A stretch of DNA of 64,000 bases from Takakia lepidozioides (taxonomy: Eukaryota; Streptophyta; Takakiopsida; Takakiales; Takakiaceae). Under the pieces are notes generated by a model, which was not told the origin of the DNA, did not search any database, and saw only the letters and a program-made list of their open reading frames with translations. Below, in pieces: positions 34,521-51,485 of this stretch; the stretch's first letter is position 1; each line of letters begins with the position of its first letter. A program made the translations under genes and the position numbers. The stretch lies in the NCBI GenBank assembly GCA_030704615.1, contig CM060733.1, forward strand, positions 27,282,001 through 27,346,000, given 5' to 3'.

Positions 34521-35831
34521 CTTGGTAGAATTTACATGTGGCCCTTCTGGCGATATTCTGAAAAAAAAAATATGGAGATTCTCTAGCTACCGTAGTGGGA
34601 TATTGGCCAGTTAGGCACTTGGCTACCTAATAATTATTTTTGGGGTCATTTGGCAGTTTGGCACTTTCAAGAAAATTTTCTAAATTAGGTGCCATCTTGG
34701 ATGTGTAAATTTGTAAAATTAGGCAACTAAGAATAATGACCATAAGACAAAACTATAAAAATAAAATGAAAACTCATTAGAGGCGGGTGTTCCAGCTACG
34801 GAGGTGAAGGTGATCAGATATCCAAGATGCGTGAGTGGGCAACTCTTTGGTTATGGGAGGCTTGGTGTCATGTTGGATGTCATACACAGATGATTATGTC
34901 TGGTTGGGAACAATGTGGCATTCTACGTGTATTTGAACACATGTTTCAAGGAGAGGCTATGAGAGCTAACTTTGCAAGTGACTTGTTTGTCACCTTTGAT
35001 AATATCTTCGAAATGGATCTTATTACGGAAGATGTCCCACGGGTATATCTATCTTGGTCTCAGTGTAGTTGATAACATGAGTAGATGTTTGGCAAATCTG
35101 CATATTGAAGACTAAGAGCTTCCTAACCTCAATGATAGTTCAGAATCCGAAGGAGAGCTTGAGGGATACAAGGCAAACTATGATGAGATAGTTGAGTCAA
35201 TGCAAAGACCTATGGAGGTTATCTGGAACTAGTACATGCATCAAATAGTATGAAGTAGAAAGAAACTGGATATCATTTTTAGATTTTTTTCATTTTATTA
35301 TTCGTTTTCTAATTTGAATTCAAGTTTTTATACCATTAGGCATTTTTGGAGAAATTTTTGAAAATTAGGCACTCTTGCCAAAATAATTTATTTTGATTAT
35401 GCATATTTTTTTGGCGAGGACTACATTTAACTAACAAGTTTAAAGCAAGCATTGAGGTGGTGGGGCCGTTGGACGGAGCTCCGAGAGGCTGTGGCAGGCT
35501 ACCAGTCAAATTTCATCCCCCAATTGGCACCTCATGTTCCCTACCTTTAGGACCATGTTCCCAAACATTCTCCAATTTTGCTTCCCTGTCCCCGCTCCTT
35601 GATCCCTGCTCCTTGATCCCTGCTCCCAATTGGGACAAGGGAGCGAGGAAGGGAGCGGGGACAAGAGATATGGATTGGGAGGGGAGTGAGGATCTTGGAC
35701 TTAGAATTATTTTGGAGATGAGATGAAAATGTACAATAATTAGGGCCGCTTTACACGTTGACCCAAGCCCAAGACCAAGCCAATATGGAGCGTTTCCATT
35801 GGTCGAGAGCTGAAAATTGGGCCCAACCGCT
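34521..35831. other. MULE interior, AT-rich, nothing recognised
   Basis: AT-rich, with a repeated word family (TTAGGCACTTGG, AATTAGGCACTCTTG and similar) near 34610-34700 and 35335-35375. The open frame 34827-35072 (+) is unrecognised. The transposase catalytic region expected downstream of 35832 on minus was not found. Confidence 0.35.
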
Positions 35832-36917
35832 TTACACTACCTCTTGATAGAAAAAAACGGACACAAGATTCTGGTCTCTCCACATGCGCACACTCTCGGC
35901 ATCATCAGCGTGTTTTTTGAAGGTTTGCCACGTACGTTTCTTGACAAGGTTGTGAACATCTTGCTCCAACAAGAAATCATCACGGGTCCATGCATCGCCC
36001 AAGCCGGTGTTGTTCATCACGTGCTCTTTATGCTCCATCTTGATTTGGGCGATCGACAGGCCTCGACACAAACACTCGATGACCCAGGCTTTCAATTCCT
36101 CGCTAATGTGTGGTGCATAGGCGTGCGGGTGTTCCTGAACTCTGCGGACTTCCCATGCAAGGGTTTTCATTGCGCATCTGTATGCTTCATGTTGTTGTAG
36201 TACGTGAGGACACAGATGGCATGGGCGAGAGAGCATTGCTGGACCTTGAAACAACATTGGCAACCACACTTGTAAGACTCTCCATACTCCGACTTCTTTC
36301 TTCTTGGGCCTTTATGAGGGCAAGATGTTCCAGCACCCACTTCTGTTTTGGATCCTCCACTATTGCTTTGTTGGTGCGCTTGTCATCAGGACCGTAGCAG
36401 TATTGATACCTGGACATAAAATTCAAAAATCGATATCCAACGACTTGTGGAAGATAGAATCAGAGAACTCGTGAAACAAAAAATGGCAACAGACATGCAA
36501 TGAAACGTCAAAAGGACTGAGGACGGTGCACACATAATACTGGACAAAAATGTGTTGGCTCTGGGCGCTTTTCGCGTGCCGGGTTCCACTTTAGAATGGA
36601 CACTCACCCAAAACTGAGTGGGGTAGTCCTCTAAACTCTCCTCTCCCAGGACAAAGTCACCAACTCTATCCCAAGGTATGCAGACCTTTTCAACATTCAT
36701 TCGCACACCTATAAAACCCATATTGCGTCTCACTCTTCCAATGGAGATCCTTCCTGTTGAAGGGTCCTGGTTTTGCTGTTTGCAAACATTGTCGAAGAGG
36801 CCGTAAAAGCAGGCTTTCCGTGATCAGTATATCATCGGGTTTTGCTTCCACGTCCATGCCATATACAATACAAAGGACACGCTTCTGAACCTGCAAGAAA
36901 CGCGCCGCAGTACCCAA
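35832..36917 (-). pseudogene. MULE transposase N-terminal remains
   Basis: In order on minus: VLCIVYGMDVEAKPDDILIT (about 36860), NVEKVCIPWDRVGDFVLGEE and LEDYPTQFWV (about 36690-36600), RYQYCYGPDDKR and KQKWVLEHLALIKAQEERS (36410-36250), a Cys-rich strip (YKCGCQCCFKVQQC), and ELKAWVIECLCRGLSIAQIK to SVRMWRDQNLVSVFFYQE (about 36090-35838). The last motif (..W...N..SVFFYQ) precedes the catalytic domain in plant SWIM-type MULE transposases. Frame changes between blocks may be introns or damage. The DDE catalytic domain and SWIM finger are not visible, so this is a partial gene. Confidence 0.65.
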
Positions 36918-37004
36918 GACACGTAATGTGCCAGGAGAACAATGCGCACGTTCGTGGCTGTTGGCAAGCGGCAGACTGCAGGGATAAAGGTTTGAATTGC
37001 AGCC

Positions 37005-37330
37005 CTAAAAATGGAGGGCTCCGATGGGTTATGGGAACGGACGGTGGAGATCCTGCGCCATCAGCGGACTAGATGGCAGGGGACTGGCGGGCATACTGCT
37101 AGGCAGCGGACTTGCAGACAAGGGCAGCGGACTCATTGGCGGGGGACTGGCCGCGTGGCGGACGGGGGCGTGGGCGGGGCGGGCGCAGACGCGGTTGCTG
37201 CAGCCGCGCCCACGGCTGGCCGACCGCGCGCAGCGGCAAGTGGGGCGGACGGAGCCAGGCGTCCGTGCGCGGGCCCACCGGCCACTTGGCACGTGCCCAT
37301 TGAAGACGCTATTATCTTAAAATGAGAGGC
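37005..37330. repeat. MULE right terminal inverted repeat
   Basis: Inverted counterpart of 14865-15130, ending ATTATCTTAAAATGAGAGGC. Followed directly by the 9-bp duplication GATTGTGGA (37331-37339). Confidence 0.85.
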
Positions 37331-37339
37331 GATTGTGGA

Positions 37340-38136
37340 TCCCTAGCAGATACACAAATTCGAGAGACCTGTCAAGAGCAAAGAGTGAAGATTCTGATCA
37401 CACATTACGAACACACGTGCATGTTCCCACTCTCATAGTTTAGGCTCCCCAGAAAACCCAATCATTTAGTGAAGCCTGCACGGACACTTTATTCATCCAT
37501 ACTCATCTGAACTGGATGGATTCGTCTTGAGCCAAATGCTCTTTCGTTCATTATGTGGATGAGAAGCAGGTGGTGGTTGAGAAAATGAGTGCGGGCCTAA
37601 TTTTGGTCCTGTCACCTTGTCTTATGCCAACACTAACAAAATAAAGTTCTGGCAGCTGACGTGTGATAGAGGAATAAGGGAATCATTTTCTCCAATGAAA
37701 GATGGCCACCTGGCTGTTTAGATTACGTCTTATTTTATATAGAAAGCATTCTCGGGGCTTGGGCTCTCGACAGTGGGAGTTGGTGTGCTTGGTGTGCGTT
37801 CCGAAGGTCCCTGGAACTGACGAGGGGCCTTGCACGGCAACGGATGGCATCAGTTCCGCATGTGCCCCGCAGAGAGGCGCCATAAAAGCTGTGCGAGGCA
37901 AACCAGCGCTTGAGAAGCGAGTGTACAAGTGGTGTGATGTTTCGCTGCGGAGCTGCCCGGGAGTTCGACATCCGTTGCTTTGCTGTGGATTACAGCTCGT
38001 GATTTTGAGAAGTGGCTTTGCAGACTTTAGTGTACGGCATTGCGCAGGGTTTGTGGACAGCAGAGCACGAAATTGATCCAAATTGATGCGGAGAGAGGGA
38101 TAGAGATCGAGGTGGATAAAGTAAGAGGAGAGCGAG
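37340..38136. other. Region upstream of the P450
   Basis: No recognisable gene. It should include the promoter of the P450. The 124-codon frame at 37702-38076 (+) has no family resemblance and is left out. Confidence 0.4.
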
Positions 38137-40512
38137 ATGAGAGAAAGCGTGGAAGCATCCGTCCAGCTACCTCAGCACAGCAACTGGGGAGCTCACGACA
38201 GTGTTGGGCTGCTAGTGTTGGCCAGCATTCTCGGCGCAATAGCAATCCACTATTTCTTCGTGAGAAAGCCATCTGGACTACCTCCCGGACCACGCCCATG
38301 GCCGATCGTAGGCAATCTTCCGCTCTTGGGTCACATGCCGCACCAGTCGTTGGCGCACCTGGCTCAGAAGTTTGGGCCGCTGATGTACCTCAGGCTGGGA
38401 ACGACGCACGCTGTCGTTGCATCCTCCCCAGACATGGCAAGAGAGTTTTTGAGGACCCACGATCAAGTGTTTGTCAACCGACCAGACGGTTTGGTTTCGC
38501 ATTTATTCAGTGGCCATACCAAGTTTGTGATGGCTAATGGCGCACAGTGGAAGCATTTGCGTAAGCAGTGCCTACTTGAGCTCTTCACTCAGAATCGCCC
38601 GGACTCGTTCCGACCTGGGAGAACAGAAGACATAACGACGATAATCAAGACCATCCTTCAGGAGTCGCAGGAGGGGACAGTGGTGGACCTTAATTTCACG
38701 CTGTGGTCTCTCACTGCTAACAACATGACGCGCATGCTGATGAACAAAAGGTAAATCTCAAAAGCTTGATTTCTCTTCTGTTCAAACATGGAGTTGCTTG
38801 AGCAATTTTTCTGTCGCGCTTGAGAGCGAGTTGATGTGCAAATAAAGGGAGCCGACAATTACTTAGTCTATGCGGTCTTCTGGTGAAATGAAGATTAAGT
38901 TACGCAATTTGCTTGGGAGGTCCTATATTCTTTGGATGCAACGAACCAAAGTAGATGCTGTACGTAGGCTATTTATTTACTGTACAAAGGACAATGTGTT
39001 GTACTCAAGAGGAAGTCTCAAGAGGAAGTCTCTAATCTCAAGAGTGAAGTCTCTAGTCTCTCTCAAAATAGGAAAATCAAATCGTGCAATGCTTGAGAGG
39101 TCCTACTGATTGACAGTTCAGTCCCTGCTCAATCTATTACTCATTCCTCCAGTCCTGATATGTGATCTATGCAGTTTTGAAAGGACTAGATTTTCCGTCC
39201 AACATATAAATCTTCCCCAGACCCAAATTTAGTAAGATACATTGATATGCATTACGCTGCAAAGCTCATGAATAAACAATATGGTTCCTACTCTCAGGTA
39301 CTTCACGAAGGACGGAGAAAGCCAGCAAGAAGCGCAAAGCTTCAAGAGTATCATTGAACAGCTCCAGAGATGGTCTGGGAAGTTCATTATTGGCGACCTC
39401 AATCGCAGCTTACGGTGGGTGTCAAAGCTACAAGGTGTCGACACCTCTATAAGGAAGCTGAGTGGCCAAGTTTTTCATTTTTTTCAAGCGAGTGATTGAC
39501 GAACACAGAGAAGCGGCAACTGGCGGTACAGGGAGTAAAACTGGATCAACTGCCGACTTTGTCGACGTTCTGCTCTCTATGCCTTCGGAAGATGGCAAGG
39601 GCCATCTCTCCGATGAAACCATACGAATCGTGATCCTGGTAAGATTCTGAATTGCTTTTCGTGAACTGACTCTGATTTGAGGCGAGGGGACTCTGGGGGC
39701 CAGGTGGTTGCAATGGTACGGATGCAGTCTCCATTATGATGCAACATGGTTGATTGTGTTACTCTGCTCTTGATTCTTGAATGGAAATCCATATGAGATG
39801 GGTTAGGAAGTAGAATTGGCTTACACGATCTGAGACATATCTTGATGTTGGTGTTTTTATAATTATATGTGAATGTAGAATTTGATGCAAGCTGGATCGG
39901 ACACATCCTCGGTCACAACAGAGTGGGCTATGACAGAGCTTCTGCGCCACCCTGATGCCATGAAGCGCGTACAGGACGAGCTGGACGCTGTGGTGGGAAC
40001 CAGTCGGGCTTGTCCAGGAATCAGACCTCCCACATTTGAAGTATCTGATTGTCGTGGTGAAGGAGACCTTCCGCCTCCACCCCCCCCCCCCGCTCCACTG
40101 CTGCTTCCACACGAGTCTAGCGAGGCATGTCAAGTTGCGAGTTACAATCTGCCACCCAAAACCCGGTTGGTCGTCAATGTGTGGGCTATGGGGCGGGATC
40201 CTTCTATCTGGGAGAGACCCCTCGAGTTTGAACCTGAGATTTGTGGAGCATTCTGAGATTGATGTGAAAGGCCAACACTTCCAGCTTATACCATTCGGGA
40301 CCGGGAGACCTGGATGTCTGGGACAGTCCCTGGGACTACTCATGGTGCATCTTGTATTAGCTCGCCTTCTTCAGAGCTTCAACTGGTCTCTACCGTAAGG
40401 GCAGGACCCCAACACTTTGGACATGTCTGAACACTTCGGACTCACACTGAGCAGGGTACAACCACTGGAAGCTGTTGCAGAGCCACGTTTGCCTGCCCAT
40501 TTGTATGACTGA
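38137..40512 (+). pseudogene. A-type cytochrome P450, three exons, frameshifted
   Basis: A microsomal haem monooxygenase of the plant CYP71-clan type. Exon 1 38137-38750: N-terminal membrane anchor (LLVLASILGAIAIHYFFV), then PSGLPPGPRPWPIVGNLPLL. Exon 2 39298-39638 with ADFVDVLLSMPSEDGKGHLS. Exon 3 from 39879: I-helix MQAGSDTSSVTTEWAM (Asp-Thr oxygen-activation site), K-helix KETFRLHPPP, meander, haem loop PFGTGRPGCLG with the ligand Cys, end at TGA 40510. Damage: a shift in a T run near 39480, further shifts near 40020 and in a run of 12 C at about 40080, a two-base loss in the PERF motif near 40230, and TAA at 40396 before a conserved C-terminal segment. Three of these may be homopolymer errors, so pseudogene status is likely but not certain. 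Confidence 0.85.
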
Positions 40513-41448
40513 ATCGTTGTGATCAAACTCAATGAGGTACCCCACAGTTTGTCTGAAACTGTGGACAACGCTGGACAGATCATTGCAGGGTCCTCAAATG
40601 AAGAATCATGATCAAGTGGAAATAGAAGTCTACCTCTGAAACTTCTGAGCAGCCTTGGCATTTGACATCCAGAATTCCAGAGCTTGACAATATGCTTTTA
40701 TGTAGTTTGTATATGAGATTGTAAAGTGGTGTACAGTGTGATGACGCAAACGCTCCGCTCAGTGAGGGGGCAGTGAGGGCTTTGCCAGAAGGTCTCTGGG
40801 CTTATGCTTCCCAAGTTTCTCCTTTTAAATAAGAAAAACACAACAAAATAAGGGGCTGTCGTGGTATTGTATAGATAGAGTACGGTTGCTACTACGGTTT
40901 CCAGGTACCTGTACCATGGGTTTATATACAAAATACTTGTACTACGTTGTGGGTGCACAAGGGTGGTGGGTTTGTGTACACTGACATATTGGAGGATGTC
41001 CAGAATAGCCGGCTGTGTTGATGAGAGAGGGGAGGAGAGTGATGGACTGCGCATATAAAGAACATGTTCAAGCATCGATTTGGACTCAATTTTTACCTCA
41101 TTTTGGTCTGAGAGGAGAGGGAGATGGAGAAGGCCAAGCAAGATCTGTGTGCAACAATGTCCATATGATTGCTTCAATCTTCGATCATATAAACTTCACA
41201 TTCAGATGGTCTCCCAGCTTGTCAAAAGGTGTGGACATAGCTGCAGATTCAAGTAAATAAGCCCCGTTGAATTGGATGTGTTGACAGGTTTTTGATATTC
41301 TCTCAGTGAGTATGATTTTGCTCATGCTCTGTGTAAAGTTGGATGCTAATTACATCTTTTGGGTTCTGTGGACTACAAACTTTGTACAATTTTTGTGGTC
41401 TCTTCTATATTGTTTGACTTGGTGGGATATGTTTGTCGTGGTGCACAG
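40513..41448. other. Intergenic, nothing recognised
   Basis: P450 3' flank followed by sequence without recognised exons on either strand. If the membrane-protein fragment at 41449 has upstream exons they should be here, but I could not identify any. Confidence 0.35.
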
Positions 41449-42560
41449 GAGTAACAGTGTTCCTGTGTGGAGCAGCAGCTGCAATACTAGGGAACAAGTG
41501 CAACGTACCCACATTGATGCTTGCGAATCTCATTGCCACACCTGTAGAACTAATGTAGGCTTTCCTGTTGATTACTGAAATCCTACTAGGAGAGGTTGGG
41601 ATTAGTCACATACTCAATTTGTGTAGGTTTGCCAATGGTGATTTTGTTACTCTTGTTCTAGTTCTTTGCAGTTAGTGGTATGGAATTTGGTTCTTTATGA
41701 CTCATGGGTGGTCTGATTGGGGCATATGTAAACCAGTTCAGAATCATCTGTACGTGTTGTCTTGTTCCACCCGTTGTGCTGACATTTTGTCATGATTGGC
41801 GTGCTTGGATGGATGCAGCTTGGTAGTCCCCTTTCTGCGGTTGGGTGAACTGTTACTGGGTGGGCATCCTTTCATGCACTTTGGAAGGCAGTTACCTTAA
41901 AGGCTTCTAGCAAAGTACTGGGGGCACTTTTCACATGCCGTGAGTGTTGGTTTCACCTCCAATTTCGTAGGAGGTAGTAGACAGTCTTCTTGTTCTGGTT
42001 GTTGAGCTGTCAAATGAGACTTCTAGGACAAGCGTAGTCTATCCTAGGTCTGTGCTGCTTGACAGTGTTAGTTCCATTGTCATGGATATGCTTGGGGCTC
42101 TTTCTCCTTAAAACTTGAGCCAGTATAGTCTTTAATTATACTTTTGATTTGGGAAACTTCCTGATGCTTCAGCTAGCAAGTCAGGTTTGAAGGGGTGACT
42201 GGTAGTTATGGGCTAAAAGGGTTCAGTAGAGTAGATGTGTGTTATCATCCTGATTATGTTTATCCTGGAGTTGCAAGCTTGAATTACTGAAAGGGGTCAT
42301 GAGATTTTTATTTGATGAGATTTTGGATTTTGTTAAACACAACTTCAGGTTCGGGCTTTGTTATGTCATCTCAGACATGGGGTGCAGTTCCAACTTGGAA
42401 TTGTATATGTACTTCAACTGAGTAATACTCATCTTTGAGCATGGGATGGGTGGTGGTGCGTAGTTTTGGCAGTTGGTGGGTTGGGTGATTGCTGCACCCT
42501 TATGTCCTTGTATATTCTCTTTCTGCCATTGTTGCACCGTGCTCGACAGCGTTTCGCTGC
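41449..42560 (+). pseudogene. Degenerate membrane-protein gene (possibly DUF2062-like)
   Basis: Two exon-like stretches join in phase across GT-AG sites. 41449-41554 encodes VTVFLCGAAAAILGNKCNVP and TLMLANLIATPVEL; 41819 onward encodes VVPFLRLGELLLGGHPF. The small-residue hydrophobic helix, then N-x-P-T-L-x-L-A-N-x-I-A-T-P, then a second hydrophobic segment recall DUF2062-type membrane proteins. Near 42465-42550 a further hydrophobic piece (GWVIAAP and LYILFLPLLHRARQRF) appears in two frames. Frame breaks after 41875 and near 42500 suggest decay. Family assignment is from memory of the pattern and is tentative. Confidence 0.4.
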
Positions 42561-42755
42561 CAGCGATCTTCCCATAAGCCAATCATTGGTCCTGCTGAGT
42601 GAGGAGGTTGCTTCTCCGAGTAAAGATGCAGTCTTGCAATTAATTCTTTTTCTCCGATTGATATTTCACATTCCATTTTTTGTAGATACATAGATTTCCA
42701 AATTCAAATTCAGGTGGATTGTATTATCAAGACATACACCTTCATATAATTGTCT

Positions 42756-49101
<6,346 letters not shown>

Positions 49102-49103
49102 AA

Positions 49104-49479
49104 AAGAATCCTCTTCTTAAGAAAGACCTTCCTTCTATGTCGTCGCTGAGTGTGAGAGAGCTGAGAGAGGAGTGTAGATGCCGTGCCGTGTTATGCCTCT
49201 ATTACTCTAAGCGACGACCGAGAGTCGGAGACTAGTTTAGCGTAGAGCAGGAATAGGGTGCTATAGTTCCACGTCATCGTAACCATGCCATCGTCACCAC
49301 GTCATCATCGTCACGCCACGTCGTCGTCAGCCACGTCATCGTCATCATTTTTGTGTGTTTGTAACGGAACCACGCACAGTCGGCAGCGATCAATGATCTC
49401 TTGTTGGTTTGTCAGGACAGTGAGGCTTTCTCTCTCAAGCAGCGCAGCATTCAGGGTTTCCAGCATCTGGCCTCTCAAG
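49104..49479. other. Region between NTRC and PPR pseudogene
   Basis: Probable NTRC promoter side. Holds a short tandem array of CACGTCATCGT-type words at 49270-49350. No gene recognised. Confidence 0.45.
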
Positions 49480-50330
49480 TGTTTCGTAGTATGGCTGAAC
49501 GGGATGTGATCTCATGGAGTGCAATGATCAGAGATTGTGCCCAGCATGGCTATGCTGAGAGAGGTTGTACGACTATTTGAGGAGATGCAACAGGAAGGCT
49601 TGAAGCCGAACAGTATCACATTAAATGCTTATGCTCGGCATGTAGCCATATGGGCCTAGTGGATGAAGGCCGTCACGACTTTGAGTCAATGAGTCACAAT
49701 CATAGCCTTACTACTACAGTTGAGCATTTTGGCTGCATGGTGGACCTTCTCGGCCGGGCAGACCGGTGGGTGAGGCAGAGGAGTTCATTTACAAAATGCC
49801 AATCAAACCAGGTTCTGTAGTGTGGATGGCCTTGCTTGATGCCTGCAAAATTCATGGTCATGTGGAGGTTGCAGAACGTGCGGTAAAAAGCATTCTGAAG
49901 AGTGATCCATAGGATGCTGCAGCTTTTGTCCTGCTTTCGAACATCTATGCTGCAGCAGGCAGGTGGGACAATAAATCAGAGGTGAGAAAAATGATGGAGC
50001 GAAGAGGTAGTGGGAAGGAGCTAGGGTGCAGCTGCATTGAGGTTCATGACTGGGTGCAAACACTGATTGTGGAGGGTGAATGGCATTCACGAATAGAGGA
50101 TATTGGCGTTGAGCTGAAGAGGTTGTCTGGGTAGATGAAGGAGGCCAGAACATGAATGACACATGCAACAGTTGGTCTTTTTTCGACTAACAAGCACATC
50201 CCCTGGGACACCTATCTGCATCATTGGTACTGCAGGTTTGTGGTGAGTGCCGCACTGCCACCAGGTTTATGTTGAAGATTGTTAGGCAAGCAGTTGATGA
50301 AAAGAGTATCACGCAAAAGGAGTAGCACGA
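49480..50330 (+). pseudogene. PPR-DYW pseudogene, C-terminal part
   Basis: Translating across frames gives VFRSMAERDVISWSAMI, LFEEMQQEGLKPNSITLNA, CSHMGLVDEGRHDFESM, VEHFGCMVDLLGRA, EEFIYKMPIKPGSVVWMALL, the E domain with VLLSNIYAAAGRWDN, and KRLSG. Downstream, SPGTPICIIGT and VCGECRTATRFMLKIV (about 50205-50275) are remains of the DYW deaminase with the usual CxDCH box changed to CGECR. Damage: frame changes near 49555, 49625 and 49770, TAG at 49910 and 50132. It shares the PPR-E-DYW architecture with the minus-strand PPR at 42.7-45.6 kb and ends before the hAT element. Confidence 0.85.
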
Positions 50331-50599
50331 AACCCGTTGTTTGTCTCATTATATTAAATTCTTCAATTATTGTATGGTTTATTTCTGTGCCTAGTTCTGT
50401 CCCTAAACCCTAATAACATGCCTTTTAAGCAGAATTCGAAAGTTCACAGCAAGAGGATGCTTCGGCCACCGCAGCACACGCGGAGGCGGAGGCACTCTTA
50501 TCAAGTAGTCCTCACAGAGTAATCCTAAAATCTCTCTCAATTGCCCCTTAGTAAAGTGCTGCTCATTCAATGCCCACTGAGTGAGGACATCAATAGCAT
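50331..50599. other. Spacer before the hAT transposon
   Basis: No recognised feature. The last bases lead into the 8-bp target duplication GTTTATAC at 50600-50607. Confidence 0.4.
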
Positions 50600-50627
50600 G
50601 TTTATACCAGTGTTGGGCGGTTCTTGC

Positions 50628-50835
50628 CTTTGTGAAGGAACCTTCTGTTCCGGTTCCACAAATTTTTGAAGAGACGGTTCCGGATCCGGATTATTAAGGC
50701 GGTTCCGGTCCGGTTCAGGTTCTGACTTTTTAACATGGGGGCGGTTCCGGTTACTGGTTAGTTGCTGGAAAAAAAACACCGGTTCCGGTTAACCAGTTGC
50801 TGGAAAAAAAACACCGGTTCCGGTTAGGTTCCGGT
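50628..50835. repeat. hAT left subterminal CCGGTT repeats
   Basis: Many copies of GGTTCCGGTT/CCGGTTC at irregular spacing, including a duplicated block of about 35 bp (TTAACCAGTTGCTGGAAAAAAAACACCGGTTCCGG type, near 50755-50825). Counterpart of the right array at 59088-59280 in inverted orientation. Probable transposase-binding region (inference from the superfamily). Confidence 0.75.
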
Positions 50836-51485
50836 TCTTTTTTAAAAATATATTAAATTCTTTTAATTTTTTATTCTTCTGGAAAATTAGATGAATTGAT
50901 CTGATTGGTCATTCTGAGAATTTTCAACTAAAACCAGGGAATTTATTAGTAAAACAGAAGTAAATAAACTTATATGTTTTTTGTGATTGTCTTTTATGGT
51001 ATATATAACTAGTTATATACGCATGGTCTCCATTAAAAACGGAAAACCAGAGATTTTATAAGTTGTCGTACGGTGTAGCAAAGAACAACTAAAACAAACT
51101 AACTACATAAGGATCTTAATTCAAAATACAAAACAAATTAAACATGTGTAATTCTATGGTTACCTTTTATGGTGCAGCAAAAGCACAACTAAAAAAAACT
51201 ACATAAATTTGTGTTTTTTGGATGATGCTTTGTCAATATAGCATACAACAAACTAAGTACACGGGATGTCACTGAAATTTTCAATAAAAATGACAAATAA
51301 ACAAACTCCAATCAAAGGAATATAGTGTAATATGTTCAACAATAATTTGTCTCTAAGACAAATCAGTCTACCTCAAAGAGGTTTGCCTCTGTAATCAAGT
51401 CCTCATTCTCATCTAAGAGGACTTCTTCCCTATCCAAAAACTCTTTCATGGAAGTACTAAAGCAACCAAATCTATCATCATTTGG
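50836..51485. other. hAT left arm, AT-rich, 3' of transposase
   Basis: Very AT-rich DNA between the subterminal array and the transposase stop. Likely transposase 3' UTR; no other feature seen. Confidence 0.45.

Larger units (their letters stand above)
14865..37330. mobile_element. Mutator-like element (MULE) with 9-bp TSD and nested retroelements
   Basis: Long inverted terminal repeats: the left end (14865 to about 15130) begins GCCTCTCATTTTAAGATAAT and the right end (about 37005-37330) is its reverse complement, including the distal CTCCATTTTTAGGGCTGC block. The ends are flanked by a perfect 9-bp direct duplication GATTGTGGA (14856-14864 and 37331-37339), the hallmark of Mutator transposition. 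A 14-kb chromovirus sits inside, so the MULE proper is about 8.4 kb. It carries SWIM/MULE-type transposase remains on minus (35832-36917), a split unrecognised gene on plus (16983-18684 and 32763-33432) and a group II intron maturase fragment (34326-34520). Boundaries are read directly from the sequence. Confidence 0.9.

Noticed and set aside
34610-35390. A separate insertion bounded by TTAGGCACTTGG-like words
   Set aside because: The two ends match only weakly and no target duplication could be found.
37702-38537. Open frames overlapping the start of the P450 in other phases
   Set aside because: Shadow frames; the P450 frame has the membrane anchor and Pro-rich hinge.
50628-50835. CCGGTT arrays as telomere-like or CRISPR repeats
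   Set aside because: Spacing is irregular, there are no unique spacers of constant length, and the arrays mirror each other inside the ends of a hAT element.
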